A stretch of 64,000 bases of DNA from an uncultured Gammaproteobacteria bacterium. GTDB lineage: Bacteria > Pseudomonadota > Gammaproteobacteria > PS1 > Pseudothioglobaceae. The notes beneath the pieces were generated by a model. It worked only from the letters and a program-made list of their open reading frames with translations. It was not told the DNA's origin and did not search any database. The stretch lies in NCBI GenBank assembly GCA_913057955.1, contig CAJXOB010000002.1, positions 25,079 through 89,078 of the forward strand. Reading direction: 5' to 3'. Below, one piece after another: positions 27,655-37,028 of this stretch. A program made the translations under genes and the position numbers. Position 1 is the stretch's first letter. Every line of letters starts with the position of its first letter.

Positions 27655-28274
27655 TAGAGCACTTCTTCACTGTCAATAGATCTCCATAAAAACCAACATG
27701 CAACTGATCTATAGGGCTTCCAAGTATCTGAAATTTTCACAATTTTATCTATATCGATTCTTTCACCATTGTTATAAAGTTGATACATAGCTCTTAGAAT
27801 CCCTACATCTTTTAATGGGAAAATGTCTTTTTCTAACAAGTAAAACATGCCAAACATTTCTGCAGTCCATGGCCCAATTCCTTTAATAGTAATTAGCTCT
27901 TCATAGACACTGAGATAAGTTCGGTTTTCCCAGTATGTATCATCAATAATATTATTGATTTTGAAGTGTTCAGAAATATTAAGAATGTATTGCGTTTTTT
28001 GTTTCGATAAGCCGCAAAGTTTTAATTTTTCTTTGCTTGTTGACAGAACTTTATTGGGCTCAATAATTTTAATTAAATCAATTATTTTATTCCAAACACT
28101 CGCTGCTGCCTTTACAGATATTTGCTGGCCAACTATCGCGCGAAGCAACGTTTCATATGCCTCTCCCCGAGCTGTTATAGAATAATCTTTGTGCTGGCTA
28201 ATAACATCACCTAGTGTTTTGTCAGCGCTAGTTAAATATTGAAGTGAGTCTTGCCAATAAGCTGGATTTTTCAT
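27651..28274 (-). CDS. DNA-3-methyladenine glycosylase II-like (HhH-GPD) protein
   Basis: This base-excision enzyme removes alkylated bases from DNA. The 207 residues carry the helix-hairpin-helix I-K-G-I-G-P-W-T-A near 130-138 and a candidate catalytic aspartate D156 in P-L-K-D-V-G. The segment A-I-V-G-Q-Q-I-S is typical of AlkA. It lacks the extra N-terminal domain of E. coli AlkA, so it belongs to the short form. It is monocistronic by position, convergent with leuB. Confidence 0.87.
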   Translation of the reverse strand: MKNPAYWQDSLQYLTSADKTLGDVISQHKDYSITARGEAYETLLRAIVGQQISVKAAASVWNKIIDLIKIIEPNKVLSTSKEKLKLCGLSKQKTQYILNISEHFKINNIIDDTYWENRTYLSVYEELITIKGIGPWTAEMFGMFYLLEKDIFPLKDVGILRAMYQLYNNGERIDIDKIVKISDTWKPYRSVACWFLWRSIDSEEVLY

Positions 28275-28401
28275 AAAAACCGGATTAATTTATATTAAAA
28301 GAGTCTTTTTAAGTACAACTATTTACTATATCTGATTATATGTTTAAAACGCATTGTCGTATAATCTGATTTATGACATCAATCAAGAATTAAGGAATCT
28401 A

Positions 28402-29286
28402 ATGAATATAAAAAAAAATGTAGCATTTATTGGTCTTGGAACTATGGGTTACCCAATGGCAGGCCATTTATCTAAATCAAATCTTTTTAATTTAAGAGTG
28501 TATAACCGATCTTCTCAAAAGGCCACTGAATGGAGTAAGGAGTATGAGGGAGAAGTCTCCAACTCGATTAAAGAGGTGGTAATGGATGCCGATTTTGTTG
28601 TTACTTGTACTGGAAAAGATGAGGATATGATGGAAATTGTATTTTCTGACCAAGGAGTGATTACATATCTTAAAAAAGGATCAATCTTTATTGACCATAC
28701 AACAACGTCTTATAAATTAGCTAAGCATTTAAATGAATCATTAACTGAGAAAGGGGTTTCGTTTATAGACGCTCCTGTTAGTGGCGGAGAGGCAGGTGCA
28801 ATAAATGGAGTTCTCAGCGTCATGGCAGGAGGAAGTAATGCAATTCTAGAAGAGTCAAACGAGCTCATAAAAACTTATTCAAAAAATGTGACTTATATGG
28901 GGGAGTCTGGAAAGGGCCAGCTTGCGAAAATGGTAAACCAGATTTGTATTGCAGGTTTGCTGCAAGGATTGTCTGAAGGTTTGTTATTTGCAGAAGCCGA
29001 AAATCTTGATATGGATAGCTTGCTATCTGCAATCTCTGGAGGGGCTGCCCAATCTTGGCAAATGGTTAATCGAGCAGAAACAATGCATCAAAGGGAGTTT
29101 GATTTTGGCTTTGCAATTAAGTGGATGGTAAAAGATTTGGGCTATTGTATAGATCAATCCAGAACCAATAATTCAAATTTAGGATTCACTAAGGAAGTAT
29201 TCGATCGATACGTTAATTTAATGGATAAAGGCCATTCTTATAGTGATACTTCAGCCTTAATGTTATTTGATCAATTGAATAAATAA
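28402..29286 (+). CDS. 3-hydroxyisobutyrate dehydrogenase-family beta-hydroxyacid reductase
   Basis: This NAD(P)-dependent oxidoreductase of about 294 residues belongs to the GarR/MmsB/GlxR family. An upstream TTG frame from 28354 is open, but the ATG at 28402 with an AAGGA ribosome site starts just before the Rossmann motif F-I-G-L-G-T-M-G. The substrate motif D-A-P-V-S-G-G and the catalytic lysine K176 in L-A-K-M-V-N-Q are intact. Candidates include tartronate semialdehyde, 3-hydroxyisobutyrate or succinic semialdehyde reduction; the sequence does not decide. Confidence 0.85.
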   Translation: MNIKKNVAFIGLGTMGYPMAGHLSKSNLFNLRVYNRSSQKATEWSKEYEGEVSNSIKEVVMDADFVVTCTGKDEDMMEIVFSDQGVITYLKKGSIFIDHTTTSYKLAKHLNESLTEKGVSFIDAPVSGGEAGAINGVLSVMAGGSNAILEESNELIKTYSKNVTYMGESGKGQLAKMVNQICIAGLLQGLSEGLLFAEAENLDMDSLLSAISGGAAQSWQMVNRAETMHQREFDFGFAIKWMVKDLGYCIDQSRTNNSNLGFTKEVFDRYVNLMDKGHSYSDTSALMLFDQLNK

Positions 29287-29324
29287 GAATTTTATTCTTA
29301 ATAATTTACTAAATTTATAGGAAG

Positions 29325-30407
29325 CTATTTTTTAGGTTCTACGAACCCCTTCCAGTTACTCATGTAGTTAACGAATTTATCTGAAAGCCCTTGTTTTTTA
29401 AGGTATTCATAAGAGACAGGAAGTTCTACAGGGATAAATTTTGAATTCTCTTTGTAAAGGCTAGGGAAGTCATGATGTAATATCGCAGCTTTTCCAAGCA
29501 TTACCCAGTCAACACCATTTGAAATAACTTTTTCTGCATCAATTGGGGTTCTAATATTGCCGGCAACGCCTAGCTTGGTATTTCCTCTTTCAAGGCCAGT
29601 AAAATGTGAAAGTAAGGACCATCCCTTGTATTTTTTGTCAGATGGATCTTTAAAAACATCCCAAAGTGACATATCTAAAAAATCTATCTCTCCTGAGGTC
29701 ATTAATTTTTCTGCTAACTCTTTTGTCTCACCTAAGTCTATGCCAAATCTTTCTGGAGATAGCCTAACTCCCAATACAAAATTAGAGTTACACTTGCGTC
29801 TAATGCCATCAATTATCTCCTGGAGAATTCGACTTCGGTTTTGTTTGCTTCCTCCGTACTTGTCAGTTCTTATGTTGATTTCGCTACTTAAGAACTGCCC
29901 TAAAATATATCCATGAGCCCCATGTAATTCAACCCCGTCAAATCCAGCTTTTTCACATCGAATTGCTGCTGATATAAAATCATCTCTTAACTTTGTTACT
30001 TCTTCCAAGCTCAAGGCTCTGGCAGAAAATTCTTCATTATCTGAAGGGCAAACTGGAGGTTCACCAATGATATCTTCTGGTGATCGCATGCCAGCATGAT
30101 GGAGCTGACATATTGACATACTATTATTAGACTTTATCTCTTTAGCAAGCCTTGTCAAGCCAGATAAGTGAATCTCTGAAAAAACACCAAGTTGACCTGG
30201 AAACCCCTGGCCAATTGCTTGTACATGAGCTGCACAAGTCATTGTTAAGCCAAAGCCGCCTGAAGCTCGCATAGTTAGCCACTTAAATTCCTCTTCTGAG
30301 AGTCTTCCATCATCATAGCTTTGAGTATTTGTCAGGGGGGCTAAGATGAATCGATTTTTTATTTCTGGTCCACGTACAAATTTCAAAGGCGCTAAAAGAT
30401 TTGACAT
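29325..30407 (-). CDS. Old-yellow-enzyme-family NADH:flavin oxidoreductase
   Basis: The 360-residue FMN-binding TIM-barrel protein shows Q-L-H-H-A-G, G-V-E-L-H-G-A-H-G-Y and the phosphate-binding region G-V-A-G-N-I-R-T. A C-terminal Fe-S/FAD extension as in trimethylamine dehydrogenase is absent, so it is a stand-alone ene-reductase-like enzyme and not a TMA dehydrogenase. It is convergent with the preceding dehydrogenase gene and divergent from nudE. Natural substrate unknown. Confidence 0.83.
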   Translation of the reverse strand: MSNLLAPLKFVRGPEIKNRFILAPLTNTQSYDDGRLSEEEFKWLTMRASGGFGLTMTCAAHVQAIGQGFPGQLGVFSEIHLSGLTRLAKEIKSNNSMSICQLHHAGMRSPEDIIGEPPVCPSDNEEFSARALSLEEVTKLRDDFISAAIRCEKAGFDGVELHGAHGYILGQFLSSEINIRTDKYGGSKQNRSRILQEIIDGIRRKCNSNFVLGVRLSPERFGIDLGETKELAEKLMTSGEIDFLDMSLWDVFKDPSDKKYKGWSLLSHFTGLERGNTKLGVAGNIRTPIDAEKVISNGVDWVMLGKAAILHHDFPSLYKENSKFIPVELPVSYEYLKKQGLSDKFVNYMSNWKGFVEPKK

Positions 30408-30554
30408 TTTCTTACTCCACTAATTGTGATTAATTTTTAATGCTTAAAACAAGTCTTTTAAGATAATTTTGATGAGTGTAAAAGCTAATTAATCGGATGT
30501 TAACATTTTTTTTCTTTGGTAGTAAAAACTTTAAACAAATGGCATAATATTGTT

Positions 30555-31100
30555 ATGCGAAAAAAACCAAAACTAACTAATATTCATACGGTTGCACAGA
30601 GCCGTATTTTCAATCTTGAGTCTATGGATGTTGAGTTTTCAAATGGAGCAACTCGAATTTATGAAAGGCTAATGTCTAGAGGAAATGGGGCTGTTTTAGT
30701 TATTCCAATGCTTGATGATGACACCGTTCTAATGATTTATGAATTTTCTGGCGGGACTGAGCGATATGAGTTAGGTCTGACAAAAGGCAAGATTGATAAG
30801 GGCGAAACTCCTATTGAGGCTGCTGGAAGGGAGTTAAAAGAAGAGATTGGTTATGGCGCTCGTAAACTTACTTTTCTAAAAACTATTACTCTTGCTCCAG
30901 GCTATCAATCAAATGAAACTCATATTGTTCTTGCTGAAGATCTTTATGAGGAATCGGCGGAAGGAGATGAGCCAGAACCTCTAGAGATTGTCCCTCATAA
31001 GCTATCTGAACTAGAAACGCTTACTTATAATGAAGATTTAACGGAAGCCCGAAGCTTACTTGCTTTGTATATGGCAAGAGAGATTATTCGAGGTCGATAA
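30555..31100 (+). CDS. nudE: ADP compounds hydrolase NudE (Nudix)
   Basis: NudE hydrolyses ADP-ribose, NADH and Ap3A-type molecules. The Nudix box G-K-I-D-K-G-E-T, then R-E-L-K-E-E-I-G is complete. The motif V-A-Q-S-R-I-F-N-L-E-S-M and L-Y-E-E-S-A-E-G-D-E-P-E-P-L match NudE specifically. An in-frame TTG at 30516 is open, but the ATG at 30555 gives the family's length (181 residues). It is 3 nt ahead of aat. Confidence 0.9.
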   Translation: MRKKPKLTNIHTVAQSRIFNLESMDVEFSNGATRIYERLMSRGNGAVLVIPMLDDDTVLMIYEFSGGTERYELGLTKGKIDKGETPIEAAGRELKEEIGYGARKLTFLKTITLAPGYQSNETHIVLAEDLYEESAEGDEPEPLEIVPHKLSELETLTYNEDLTEARSLLALYMAREIIRGR

Positions 31101-31103
31101 AGG

Positions 31104-31763
31104 GTGACTGAAATACCACCTTCTTTTTGGCTTGATGAGAACAACTCTGAATTTCCAAAACTAAGTCTTGCTCTAACAGAGCCTAACGGCCTTATTGCAA
31201 TTGGTGGTAGTTTATCCGTTGAAAGGTTACTGAAAGCTTATTCACTAGGAATCTTCCCATGGTATGGCAAGGATGAGCCTATACTTTGGTATTCGCCTGA
31301 CCCCAGAATGGTTATTACATCTAGCAAATTTCATCTTTCAAAGAGCTTAAGAAAGGTTATTCAATCCTCTAAATTCGATATTTTTATTGATACTTCCTTT
31401 AAAAATGTCATTATTCAATGTCAAAAAATAGCAAGGCCAGGCCAGTCTGGTACATGGATAAATGATGAGATGGTTGAGGCTTATTGTAGGCTTCATGATG
31501 CTGGGTATGCTCACTCATATGAGGTGTACGAAAATGGCCAGCTTGTTGGTGGGTTGTATGGCGTTGCTTTGGGGGGCGTTTTTTTTGGTGAATCTATGTT
31601 CTCTTTTGTTAGTAATGCATCAAAAGTTGCTTTTGCTTATTTACTTCAGCAAAACCTATACCAATTAATTGATTGCCAAGTTGAGAATAAACATTTAGAA
31701 AGTTTAGGCGCCTTTAAAATGCCTAGGGATTTGTTTATACAACAGCTTAAAGCCTTTGTGTAA
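31104..31763 (+). CDS. aat: Leucyl/phenylalanyl-tRNA--protein transferase
   Basis: Aat adds Leu or Phe to the N-terminus of proteins bearing Lys or Arg, marking them for ClpS/ClpAP degradation. The 219 residues contain I-A-I-G-G, S-L-G-I-F-P-W-Y, W-Y-S-P-D-P-R and G-G-L-Y-G-V-A-L-G-G-V-F-F-G-E-S, all hallmark blocks. The start is GTG at 31104, 3 nt behind nudE. Neither clpS nor clpA is in the window. Confidence 0.95.
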   Translation: MTEIPPSFWLDENNSEFPKLSLALTEPNGLIAIGGSLSVERLLKAYSLGIFPWYGKDEPILWYSPDPRMVITSSKFHLSKSLRKVIQSSKFDIFIDTSFKNVIIQCQKIARPGQSGTWINDEMVEAYCRLHDAGYAHSYEVYENGQLVGGLYGVALGGVFFGESMFSFVSNASKVAFAYLLQQNLYQLIDCQVENKHLESLGAFKMPRDLFIQQLKAFV

Positions 31764-31796
31764 AATAGTACTATTGAAGAAAGCATCTGAGGCCCC

Positions 31797-31931
31797 ATGA
31801 AAAATCTATTTAAATTTGTTGTATTAATAGCGTTTGTATTCACTTTGTCTGCATGTGGCAGAATGGGTGATTTAACTTCTACTGAAGGTAGCCAGATAGA
31901 TTCTGGAGAGTCAACTTTTAGTGCCGACTAG
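31797..31931 (+). CDS. lptM: Small LptM (YifL)-like lipoprotein
   Basis: The 44-residue protein has a charged start, a hydrophobic stretch and the lipobox L-S-A-C-G with the lipidated cysteine at residue 20, followed by R-M-G-D-L. LptM proteins stabilise LptD assembly in the outer membrane and are commonly encoded directly upstream of lysA or dapF, as here (lysA begins 12 nt later). The ATG at 31797 follows a TGAGG ribosome site. Confidence 0.82.
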   Translation: MKNLFKFVVLIAFVFTLSACGRMGDLTSTEGSQIDSGESTFSAD

Positions 31932-31943
31932 TCATATAATTAA

Positions 31944-33197
31944 TTGAATTCATTCTATTTTCAAAATAAAGTATTGCACGCCGAGTCTGTTCCTGTTTCA
32001 GACTTAATGAGCGCGTATGGGTCACCCCTTTACATTTACTCTAAAAGTCAAATAGAGTTTAACTGGCAACAGTTTGAGGACTCCTTTGGCGCGCATCCTC
32101 ATTTAATTTGTTATGCCGTAAAGGCCAACTCAAATTTGGCAGTGTTAAATGTTCTAGCGAATTTAGGCTCTGGGTTTGACATAGTATCAATTGGTGAGCT
32201 CGAAAGAGTAATTGCTGCAGGCGGTGATCCAAAAAAATGTGTATTCTCTGGAGTCGCTAAAACAGAGAATTCGATTCATAAAGCTCTTGAATATGGTATT
32301 TACTGCTTTAATGTTGAATCTGAAGCAGAGTTAGATCGAATTGAATCTGTTGCTGCGTCAATAAAAATGAATGCACCAATATCAATTCGTGTGAATCCGA
32401 ATGTAGATGCAAAGACTCATCCATATATCTCGACAGGCTTAACCGAAAATAAGTTTGGAGTTGGAGTTGATTTAGCTTTGTCTTTGTATAAAAAGGCAAG
32501 CCTCTCAAGCCATCTTGAAGTCTTTGGCCTAGACTATCATATTGGATCTCAAATTACAGATATTTCACCTTTTTTAGAGGCTCTTGATAAAGCTTTGGAG
32601 CTAATAATAAGGCTCAAAGAGGAACAAATTTTTTTAAATCATATAGATATTGGTGGTGGGGTAGGCGTTACTTATGACAAAGAAGCAACTATTAGTATTA
32701 ATGACTATATACAGTCTGTAATTCAAAAAGCCGGTGATTTGAAAATTTTGGTAGAGCCTGGTCGTTCGATTGTAGGTAATGCAGGGATCTTTGTCACTAA
32801 AGTTGAGTATTTAAAACAGAATGAATTAAAATCTTTTGCTATTGTCGATGGTGCAATGAATGATTTACTTCGACCCGCTCTTTACGGCTCTTATCATCAG
32901 GCAGTTACAATTGAAGATAATTCAAAAGGCATAAGTGATTCATGGGATCTAGTTGGGCCTGTATGCGAGACTGCAGATTTTTTGGCAAAGAATAGAAGCC
33001 TTACCCTTGAGCAGGGAGACTATATTGCAATGATGACCGCCGGTGCATATGGATTTGTTTTAAGTTCTAACTACAACTCTAGGCCAAGAGTTGCAGAGGT
33101 CATGGTTGATGGCTCAAGACATCAATTAGTGCGTAAGAGAGAAACTATTGAATCGCTTTTTAAAAATGAGATGATATTAAAAGATGAAATTAACTAA
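31944..33197 (+). CDS. lysA: Diaminopimelate decarboxylase
   Basis: This PLP enzyme performs the last step of lysine synthesis. The 417 residues contain the PLP lysine in C-Y-A-V-K-A-N, G-G-G-V-G-V near 238, E-P-G-R-S-I-V, and the C-terminal C-E-T-A-D-F and A-G-A-Y-G-F. Initiation appears to be at TTG 31944; no ATG before the conserved N-terminus is available. It follows the lptM-like gene and overlaps yhbY by 14 nt. dapF is not adjacent. Confidence 0.95.
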   Translation: MNSFYFQNKVLHAESVPVSDLMSAYGSPLYIYSKSQIEFNWQQFEDSFGAHPHLICYAVKANSNLAVLNVLANLGSGFDIVSIGELERVIAAGGDPKKCVFSGVAKTENSIHKALEYGIYCFNVESEAELDRIESVAASIKMNAPISIRVNPNVDAKTHPYISTGLTENKFGVGVDLALSLYKKASLSSHLEVFGLDYHIGSQITDISPFLEALDKALELIIRLKEEQIFLNHIDIGGGVGVTYDKEATISINDYIQSVIQKAGDLKILVEPGRSIVGNAGIFVTKVEYLKQNELKSFAIVDGAMNDLLRPALYGSYHQAVTIEDNSKGISDSWDLVGPVCETADFLAKNRSLTLEQGDYIAMMTAGAYGFVLSSNYNSRPRVAEVMVDGSRHQLVRKRETIESLFKNEMILKDEIN

Positions 33198-33483
33198 CAA
33201 CCAGAAAAAATATTTGCGCTCTATGGCGCATGATTTAAAACCTTTTGTGATGATTGGTCAGCATGGCCTGAGTGAGTCAGTACTTGCTGAAATGGAATCA
33301 ACAATGCTAAAACATGAATTGATTAAAATCAAGCTAAGAATGAGTGATCGAGAGGAAAAGCTAAAAATTATTAATAAAATTATAGAACTCTCTAAGGCTC
33401 AACTAATACAAGTGATTGGAGGAGTGATGGTTATTTATAGGCCCTTTGAAGATAACCCAGATATTATTTTACCAAGATCATAA
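33184..33483 (+). CDS. yhbY: YhbY/CRM-domain RNA-binding protein
   Basis: This 99-residue single CRM-domain protein associates with pre-50S ribosomal particles in E. coli. The N-terminal L-R-S-M-A-H and the I-G-Q-H-G-L-S loop (GxxG-like) are typical. Translation is coupled to lysA by a 14 nt overlap. Confidence 0.9.
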   Translation: MKLTNNQKKYLRSMAHDLKPFVMIGQHGLSESVLAEMESTMLKHELIKIKLRMSDREEKLKIINKIIELSKAQLIQVIGGVMVIYRPFEDNPDIILPRS

Positions 33484-33527
33484 GGATTCAAAAGCTTTTA
33501 AATAAACCCTGTTAATGTTGAGATAAA

Positions 33528-34613
33528 ATGAAAATTGCCATCAGCGCTGCAGAAACTTCTGGTGATCTTATCGCATCATCTCTAGTGAGTGCATTGAAAT
33601 CATATCAGCCAGATTATGAAATAGAGGGCTTAGTGGGTGATAAGATGACTGAAGCTGGCTGCAAAAGGTTATGGCACACTGACCAAGTCAACGTGATGGG
33701 CTTTAGTGAAGTTTTAAGGAAATTGCCTTCAGTGTTGAGTCTTAGGCGAGCTATGATTCGATACTACTCCTCTAATAGACCTGATGTCTTTATTGGAGTC
33801 GACTCCCCTGATTTTAATTTTAAGATTGAGAGAAAACTTAAGGGAAATGGAGTTAAAACGATTCATTTTGTTAGTCCTTCAGTATGGGCATGGCGAGCAA
33901 AACGAATAAAAAAGATTAAAAAGTCAACCGACTTAATGCTGTGTCTTTTTCCATTTGAGGTAGATTTTTATCGCACCCACAACCAAAAAGCTGTGTTTGT
34001 GGGCCATCCATTGGCTGAAAAATTAAAGCCTAGGAAAAAACATACTCCAAATAAGCAGATTTTATTAATGCCAGGATCAAGAGAGGCTGAAATTAAAACT
34101 CTATTGCCTGAATTATTATCTGCTGTTCATTTGATGCATAAAAAAGACCCTCAGATCCAATTTAGTTTGTCACTTGCAAACGAACATCTAAAGGATTGGG
34201 TTGAAGATAAACTTCAAGGACTAGATATTATTCTAAGTGTTGGCGACGCGCATGAGAAGATTAAAAATTCTGATCTAGTTATTGTTGCCTCTGGAACTGC
34301 TACTCTTGAGGTAGCCCTTCTTGCAGTACCAATGGTTGTTGTTTATAAACTTTCGAAGGTGAGCTATCAGATTGTTAAGCGTCTACTAAATACTAAAAAT
34401 ATTTCACTGCCAAACAAGATATTAGGGCGAGACATCGTTCCTGAGTTAATTCAAAATGATGTAACTGGTCAAAATATTTCTGATCATGCTATGAAATTGA
34501 TTGTATCTGATAATACGAATCTAGTTAAAGAGTTAGAAAAAATTCATAGTCTTTTAAACCAAAAAGCTAGCGTTAAATCTGCTGAAGCAATTATTGAGTT
34601 TTTGCATGGATAA
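33528..34613 (+). CDS. lpxB: Lipid-A-disaccharide synthase
   Basis: LpxB joins UDP-2,3-diacylglucosamine and lipid X to make the lipid A disaccharide at the inner membrane. The 361-residue GT-B protein has the N-terminal A-A-E-T-S-G-D motif, V-D-S-P-D-F-N-F and P-S-V-W-A-W-R. The C-terminal half contains L-M-P-G-S-R-E-A-E-I and A-S-G-T-A-T-L-E. It overlaps nadC by 8 nt. lpxA, lpxD and fabZ are elsewhere, unlike in E. coli. Confidence 0.96.
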   Translation: MKIAISAAETSGDLIASSLVSALKSYQPDYEIEGLVGDKMTEAGCKRLWHTDQVNVMGFSEVLRKLPSVLSLRRAMIRYYSSNRPDVFIGVDSPDFNFKIERKLKGNGVKTIHFVSPSVWAWRAKRIKKIKKSTDLMLCLFPFEVDFYRTHNQKAVFVGHPLAEKLKPRKKHTPNKQILLMPGSREAEIKTLLPELLSAVHLMHKKDPQIQFSLSLANEHLKDWVEDKLQGLDIILSVGDAHEKIKNSDLVIVASGTATLEVALLAVPMVVVYKLSKVSYQIVKRLLNTKNISLPNKILGRDIVPELIQNDVTGQNISDHAMKLIVSDNTNLVKELEKIHSLLNQKASVKSAEAIIEFLHG

Positions 34614-35427
34614 AGAGTTAAATAAAATAGTTGAGCTAGCTCTTTCAGAAGATATGGGATCGGGAGACTTATCTTCAAGCCTTCTTGATGACGTCATAAT
34701 AAATGCTGAAATAATTTGTAGAGACCGCGCGATTATATGTGGTACAGAATATTTTGACTTATGCTTCTTATCTCTTGACCCAGGTGTGCAAATCAAATGG
34801 AATTTGAAGGATGGCTCTGAAGCTAAGCCTGGCGAAGTGATTTGCAACATTAAAGGAAAATCTCGAGCAATCATTACTGCTGAAAGAACGGCACTTAATT
34901 TTTTGCAAATTTTAAGTGGCACTTCAACCAAAACAAACTATCTTGTTAGCCTCATAAGTGAAACAAAAGCACAATTACTTGATACAAGAAAAACAATTCC
35001 AGGCCTAAGAAGTGCGCAAAAATATGCTGTTAAATGCGGTGGTGGGGTGAACCATAGGATGGGTCTTTATGACTGCATTATGCTTAAAGAAAACCATATT
35101 TTATCGATTGGCTCACTTGATAAATCTATCAATAAAGCACTTAAGCAATATCCAGATACACCAATTGTTGTTGAAGTAGAGACTATGGGCCAGCTTCGTT
35201 CTGTGCTGTCAATAAAAGGAATAACGAGAATTCTTTGTGATAACTTTAGTCTTATCGATCTCAGGGAGGCTGTCAAAATTGCACAAGGCATATATCCAAT
35301 TGAGGCTTCAGGCGGAGTGAACGAAGAAAATATTGTTAGCTATGCAAATACTGGAGTTGATTATATTTCAATTGGCTCAGTTACAAAAGATATTACTTCG
35401 GTTGATTTATCTTTGAGATTCTCTTGA
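34606..35427 (+). CDS. nadC: Nicotinate-nucleotide pyrophosphorylase (carboxylating)
   Basis: NadC converts quinolinate and PRPP to nicotinate mononucleotide. The ATG at 34606, inside the lpxB end, is preferred over a TTG at 34594 (273 residues). Key blocks: E-D-M-G-S-G-D-L-S near the N-terminus, T-A-E-R-T-A-L-N, D-T-R-K-T-I-P-G, the H-R-M-G-L-Y-D segment, and C-terminal E-A-S-G-G-V. Its last 67 bp overlap the end of a convergent cysQ gene. Confidence 0.95.
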   Translation: MDKELNKIVELALSEDMGSGDLSSSLLDDVIINAEIICRDRAIICGTEYFDLCFLSLDPGVQIKWNLKDGSEAKPGEVICNIKGKSRAIITAERTALNFLQILSGTSTKTNYLVSLISETKAQLLDTRKTIPGLRSAQKYAVKCGGGVNHRMGLYDCIMLKENHILSIGSLDKSINKALKQYPDTPIVVEVETMGQLRSVLSIKGITRILCDNFSLIDLREAVKIAQGIYPIEASGGVNEENIVSYANTGVDYISIGSVTKDITSVDLSLRFS

Positions 35428-36182
35428 TACCCAACTGCTCTAAAGGCTGGACTTAGAGTGTCTTCTTTTAAATTATAAGTTAAAGGCTTATTATTCAAAT
35501 CGAGAACTGTGCCTCCAGCCCCTTCGAGAATATATACTCCAGCTGCAGTGTCCCATTCAGAACATCTGCCAAATTTAGGATAGCAATCATAAACTCCTTC
35601 TGCAATCAAACAAAATTTAAGTGCGCTTCCGAGTTTAAAAGTTTCAAAATTTGTTTTAGAATTGAGATAATTTTTAAGGGGCTTATTATTATTCGAGTAT
35701 CTTCCTACGACGATTTTTTCCGATCTCTTAGGTTTTTTTGAGAAAATTTTATGACTCATTTTGTCAATCATCTTCATTGATGATTGATCTGGCAGTCGAT
35801 AGTAGTGGACTTTGTGAAATGGCGAATAGATTAAGCCAAAATCTGGGTAATGGTTACGAATAAGAGCAATGCTTATACAAAAGTCTGGCGACCCATCTAT
35901 AAAGTCACGAGTTCCATCTAAAGGGTCAATTAACCAGTATTCATCCCAAGATTTTCGAATAGAAAAGGGAATGTTAGATGACTCTTCAGATAGTATTGGT
36001 ATGTTGGGGGTTATTTTTTTTAAAGTGTTTATAATTAACTCATTCGATGCTTTATCTGCCTGGGTTACAGGGGTATTGTCAGACTTAATGCTAAAGTTTC
36101 CTGCATTTTTGCGATGAGACATAATAATTTCGCCTACTTCCATAGTAAGAGAGATTAGCTGCGAAAGAATTTTGGCTGTCAT
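35361..36182 (-). CDS. CysQ-like 3'(2'),5'-bisphosphate nucleotidase (copy 2)
   Basis: This second inositol-monophosphatase-fold protein in the window has 273 residues, with D-P-L-D-G-T-R-D-F and W-D-T-A-A-G-V. The predicted reaction is PAP to AMP. The last 22 residues are encoded antisense to the 3' end of nadC and extend past where CysQ proteins usually end (after the R-A-V-G segment), so the tail is probably an added run-through. It is only moderately similar to the copy at 7088-7858, which suggests an old duplication or different substrates. Confidence 0.82.
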   Translation of the reverse strand: MTAKILSQLISLTMEVGEIIMSHRKNAGNFSIKSDNTPVTQADKASNELIINTLKKITPNIPILSEESSNIPFSIRKSWDEYWLIDPLDGTRDFIDGSPDFCISIALIRNHYPDFGLIYSPFHKVHYYRLPDQSSMKMIDKMSHKIFSKKPKRSEKIVVGRYSNNNKPLKNYLNSKTNFETFKLGSALKFCLIAEGVYDCYPKFGRCSEWDTAAGVYILEGAGGTVLDLNNKPLTYNLKEDTLSPAFRAVGYQENLKDKSTEVISFVTEPIEI

Positions 36183-36275
36183 ATGCCAAATTATATCATC
36201 GTCGGTTGCAATTATTTTTTACACGGAAGATATCTTAAGTAAAATTTATTTAAACAATAATAAGAAGAGATAAAT

Positions 36276-36983
36276 ATGAAAAAACAGGTGTTAACTATGG
36301 GTGGTGGTGGATTTACTTCAAAGCCAGAGAATCTTAAATTGGATAAGTACTTATTGTCTTTGACTAACAAAAAAAACCCTAAAGTTTGCTTTATTCCAAC
36401 GGCAAGTGGAGATGATGAGAGTTACAAAAAACGCTTTTATTCTTCATATAAAAAGCTTAATTGTGAAACAAGTCACTTATCTCTATTTAGCCCACCAGAA
36501 GGTGACTTAAGAGATTTTGTTTTAGAAAAAGATATTTTTTATGTTGGTGGCGGCAATACAAGAAACCTTTTGGTTCTTTGGAAAGAGTGGGGGTTAGATA
36601 AATTTTTGCATGAAGCATGGTGTAATGGCGCAATAATGGCTGGGCTTAGTGCGGGTTCAATTTGTTGGTTTGAACAAGGTTTGACGGATTCAAAGACTGG
36701 CAAGTTGCTTCCTTTAGATTGTTTGGGCTTTCTTTCAGGCAGTAATTGTCCACATTTTGATAGTGAGATTCAAAGGAGGCCTGAATATCATAAGGCCATT
36801 CTAAATGGCTCCCTGAAACCAGGTATTGCTTGCGATGATGGGGTTGCTGCACACTTTATAGATGGAAAGCTTGATCGTTGTGTATCGTCCTTATCAAGTG
36901 CAAAGGCTTATAGTATTAGAAATGATAATGGTGTTATTATTGAATCCGTTATTGAGCCTATATACCTTGATGTCAATTTTTAA
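36276..36983 (+). CDS. pepE: Peptidase E-like S51 serine peptidase
   Basis: PepE-type enzymes cleave dipeptides with N-terminal aspartate. The 235 residues carry the nucleophile elbow G-L-S-A-G-S-I-C-W, with the serine after G-L-S-A-G, and Y-V-G-G-G-N-T-R-N preceding it. AAGAAGAG lies upstream of the ATG. It stands alone, ending 10 bp before a terminator shared with the opposite strand. Cyanophycinase is a related S51 alternative, but the length and motifs favour the PepE side. Confidence 0.83.
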   Translation: MKKQVLTMGGGGFTSKPENLKLDKYLLSLTNKKNPKVCFIPTASGDDESYKKRFYSSYKKLNCETSHLSLFSPPEGDLRDFVLEKDIFYVGGGNTRNLLVLWKEWGLDKFLHEAWCNGAIMAGLSAGSICWFEQGLTDSKTGKLLPLDCLGFLSGSNCPHFDSEIQRRPEYHKAILNGSLKPGIACDDGVAAHFIDGKLDRCVSSLSSAKAYSIRNDNGVIIESVIEPIYLDVNF

Positions 36984-36993
36984 TTTGCACAAT

Positions 36994-37024
36994 AAAAAAC
37001 CTAGTGATAAACTAGGTTTTTATC
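36994..37024. terminator. Bidirectional rho-independent terminator
   Basis: AAAACCTAG (36996-37004) and CTAGGTTTT (37012-37020) form a 9 bp stem with a 7 nt loop, flanked by A-runs on the left and T-runs on the right. It can end pepE on the plus strand and the rpoD-tRNA-Ile transcript on the minus strand. Confidence 0.8.
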
Positions 37025-37028
37025 TATA

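Noticed and set aside
29325-30407. Trimethylamine dehydrogenase in the amine context
   Set aside because: Only the FMN barrel is present; the [4Fe-4S] and ADP/FAD domains of trimethylamine dehydrogenase are missing, so it is a stand-alone old-yellow-enzyme homologue.
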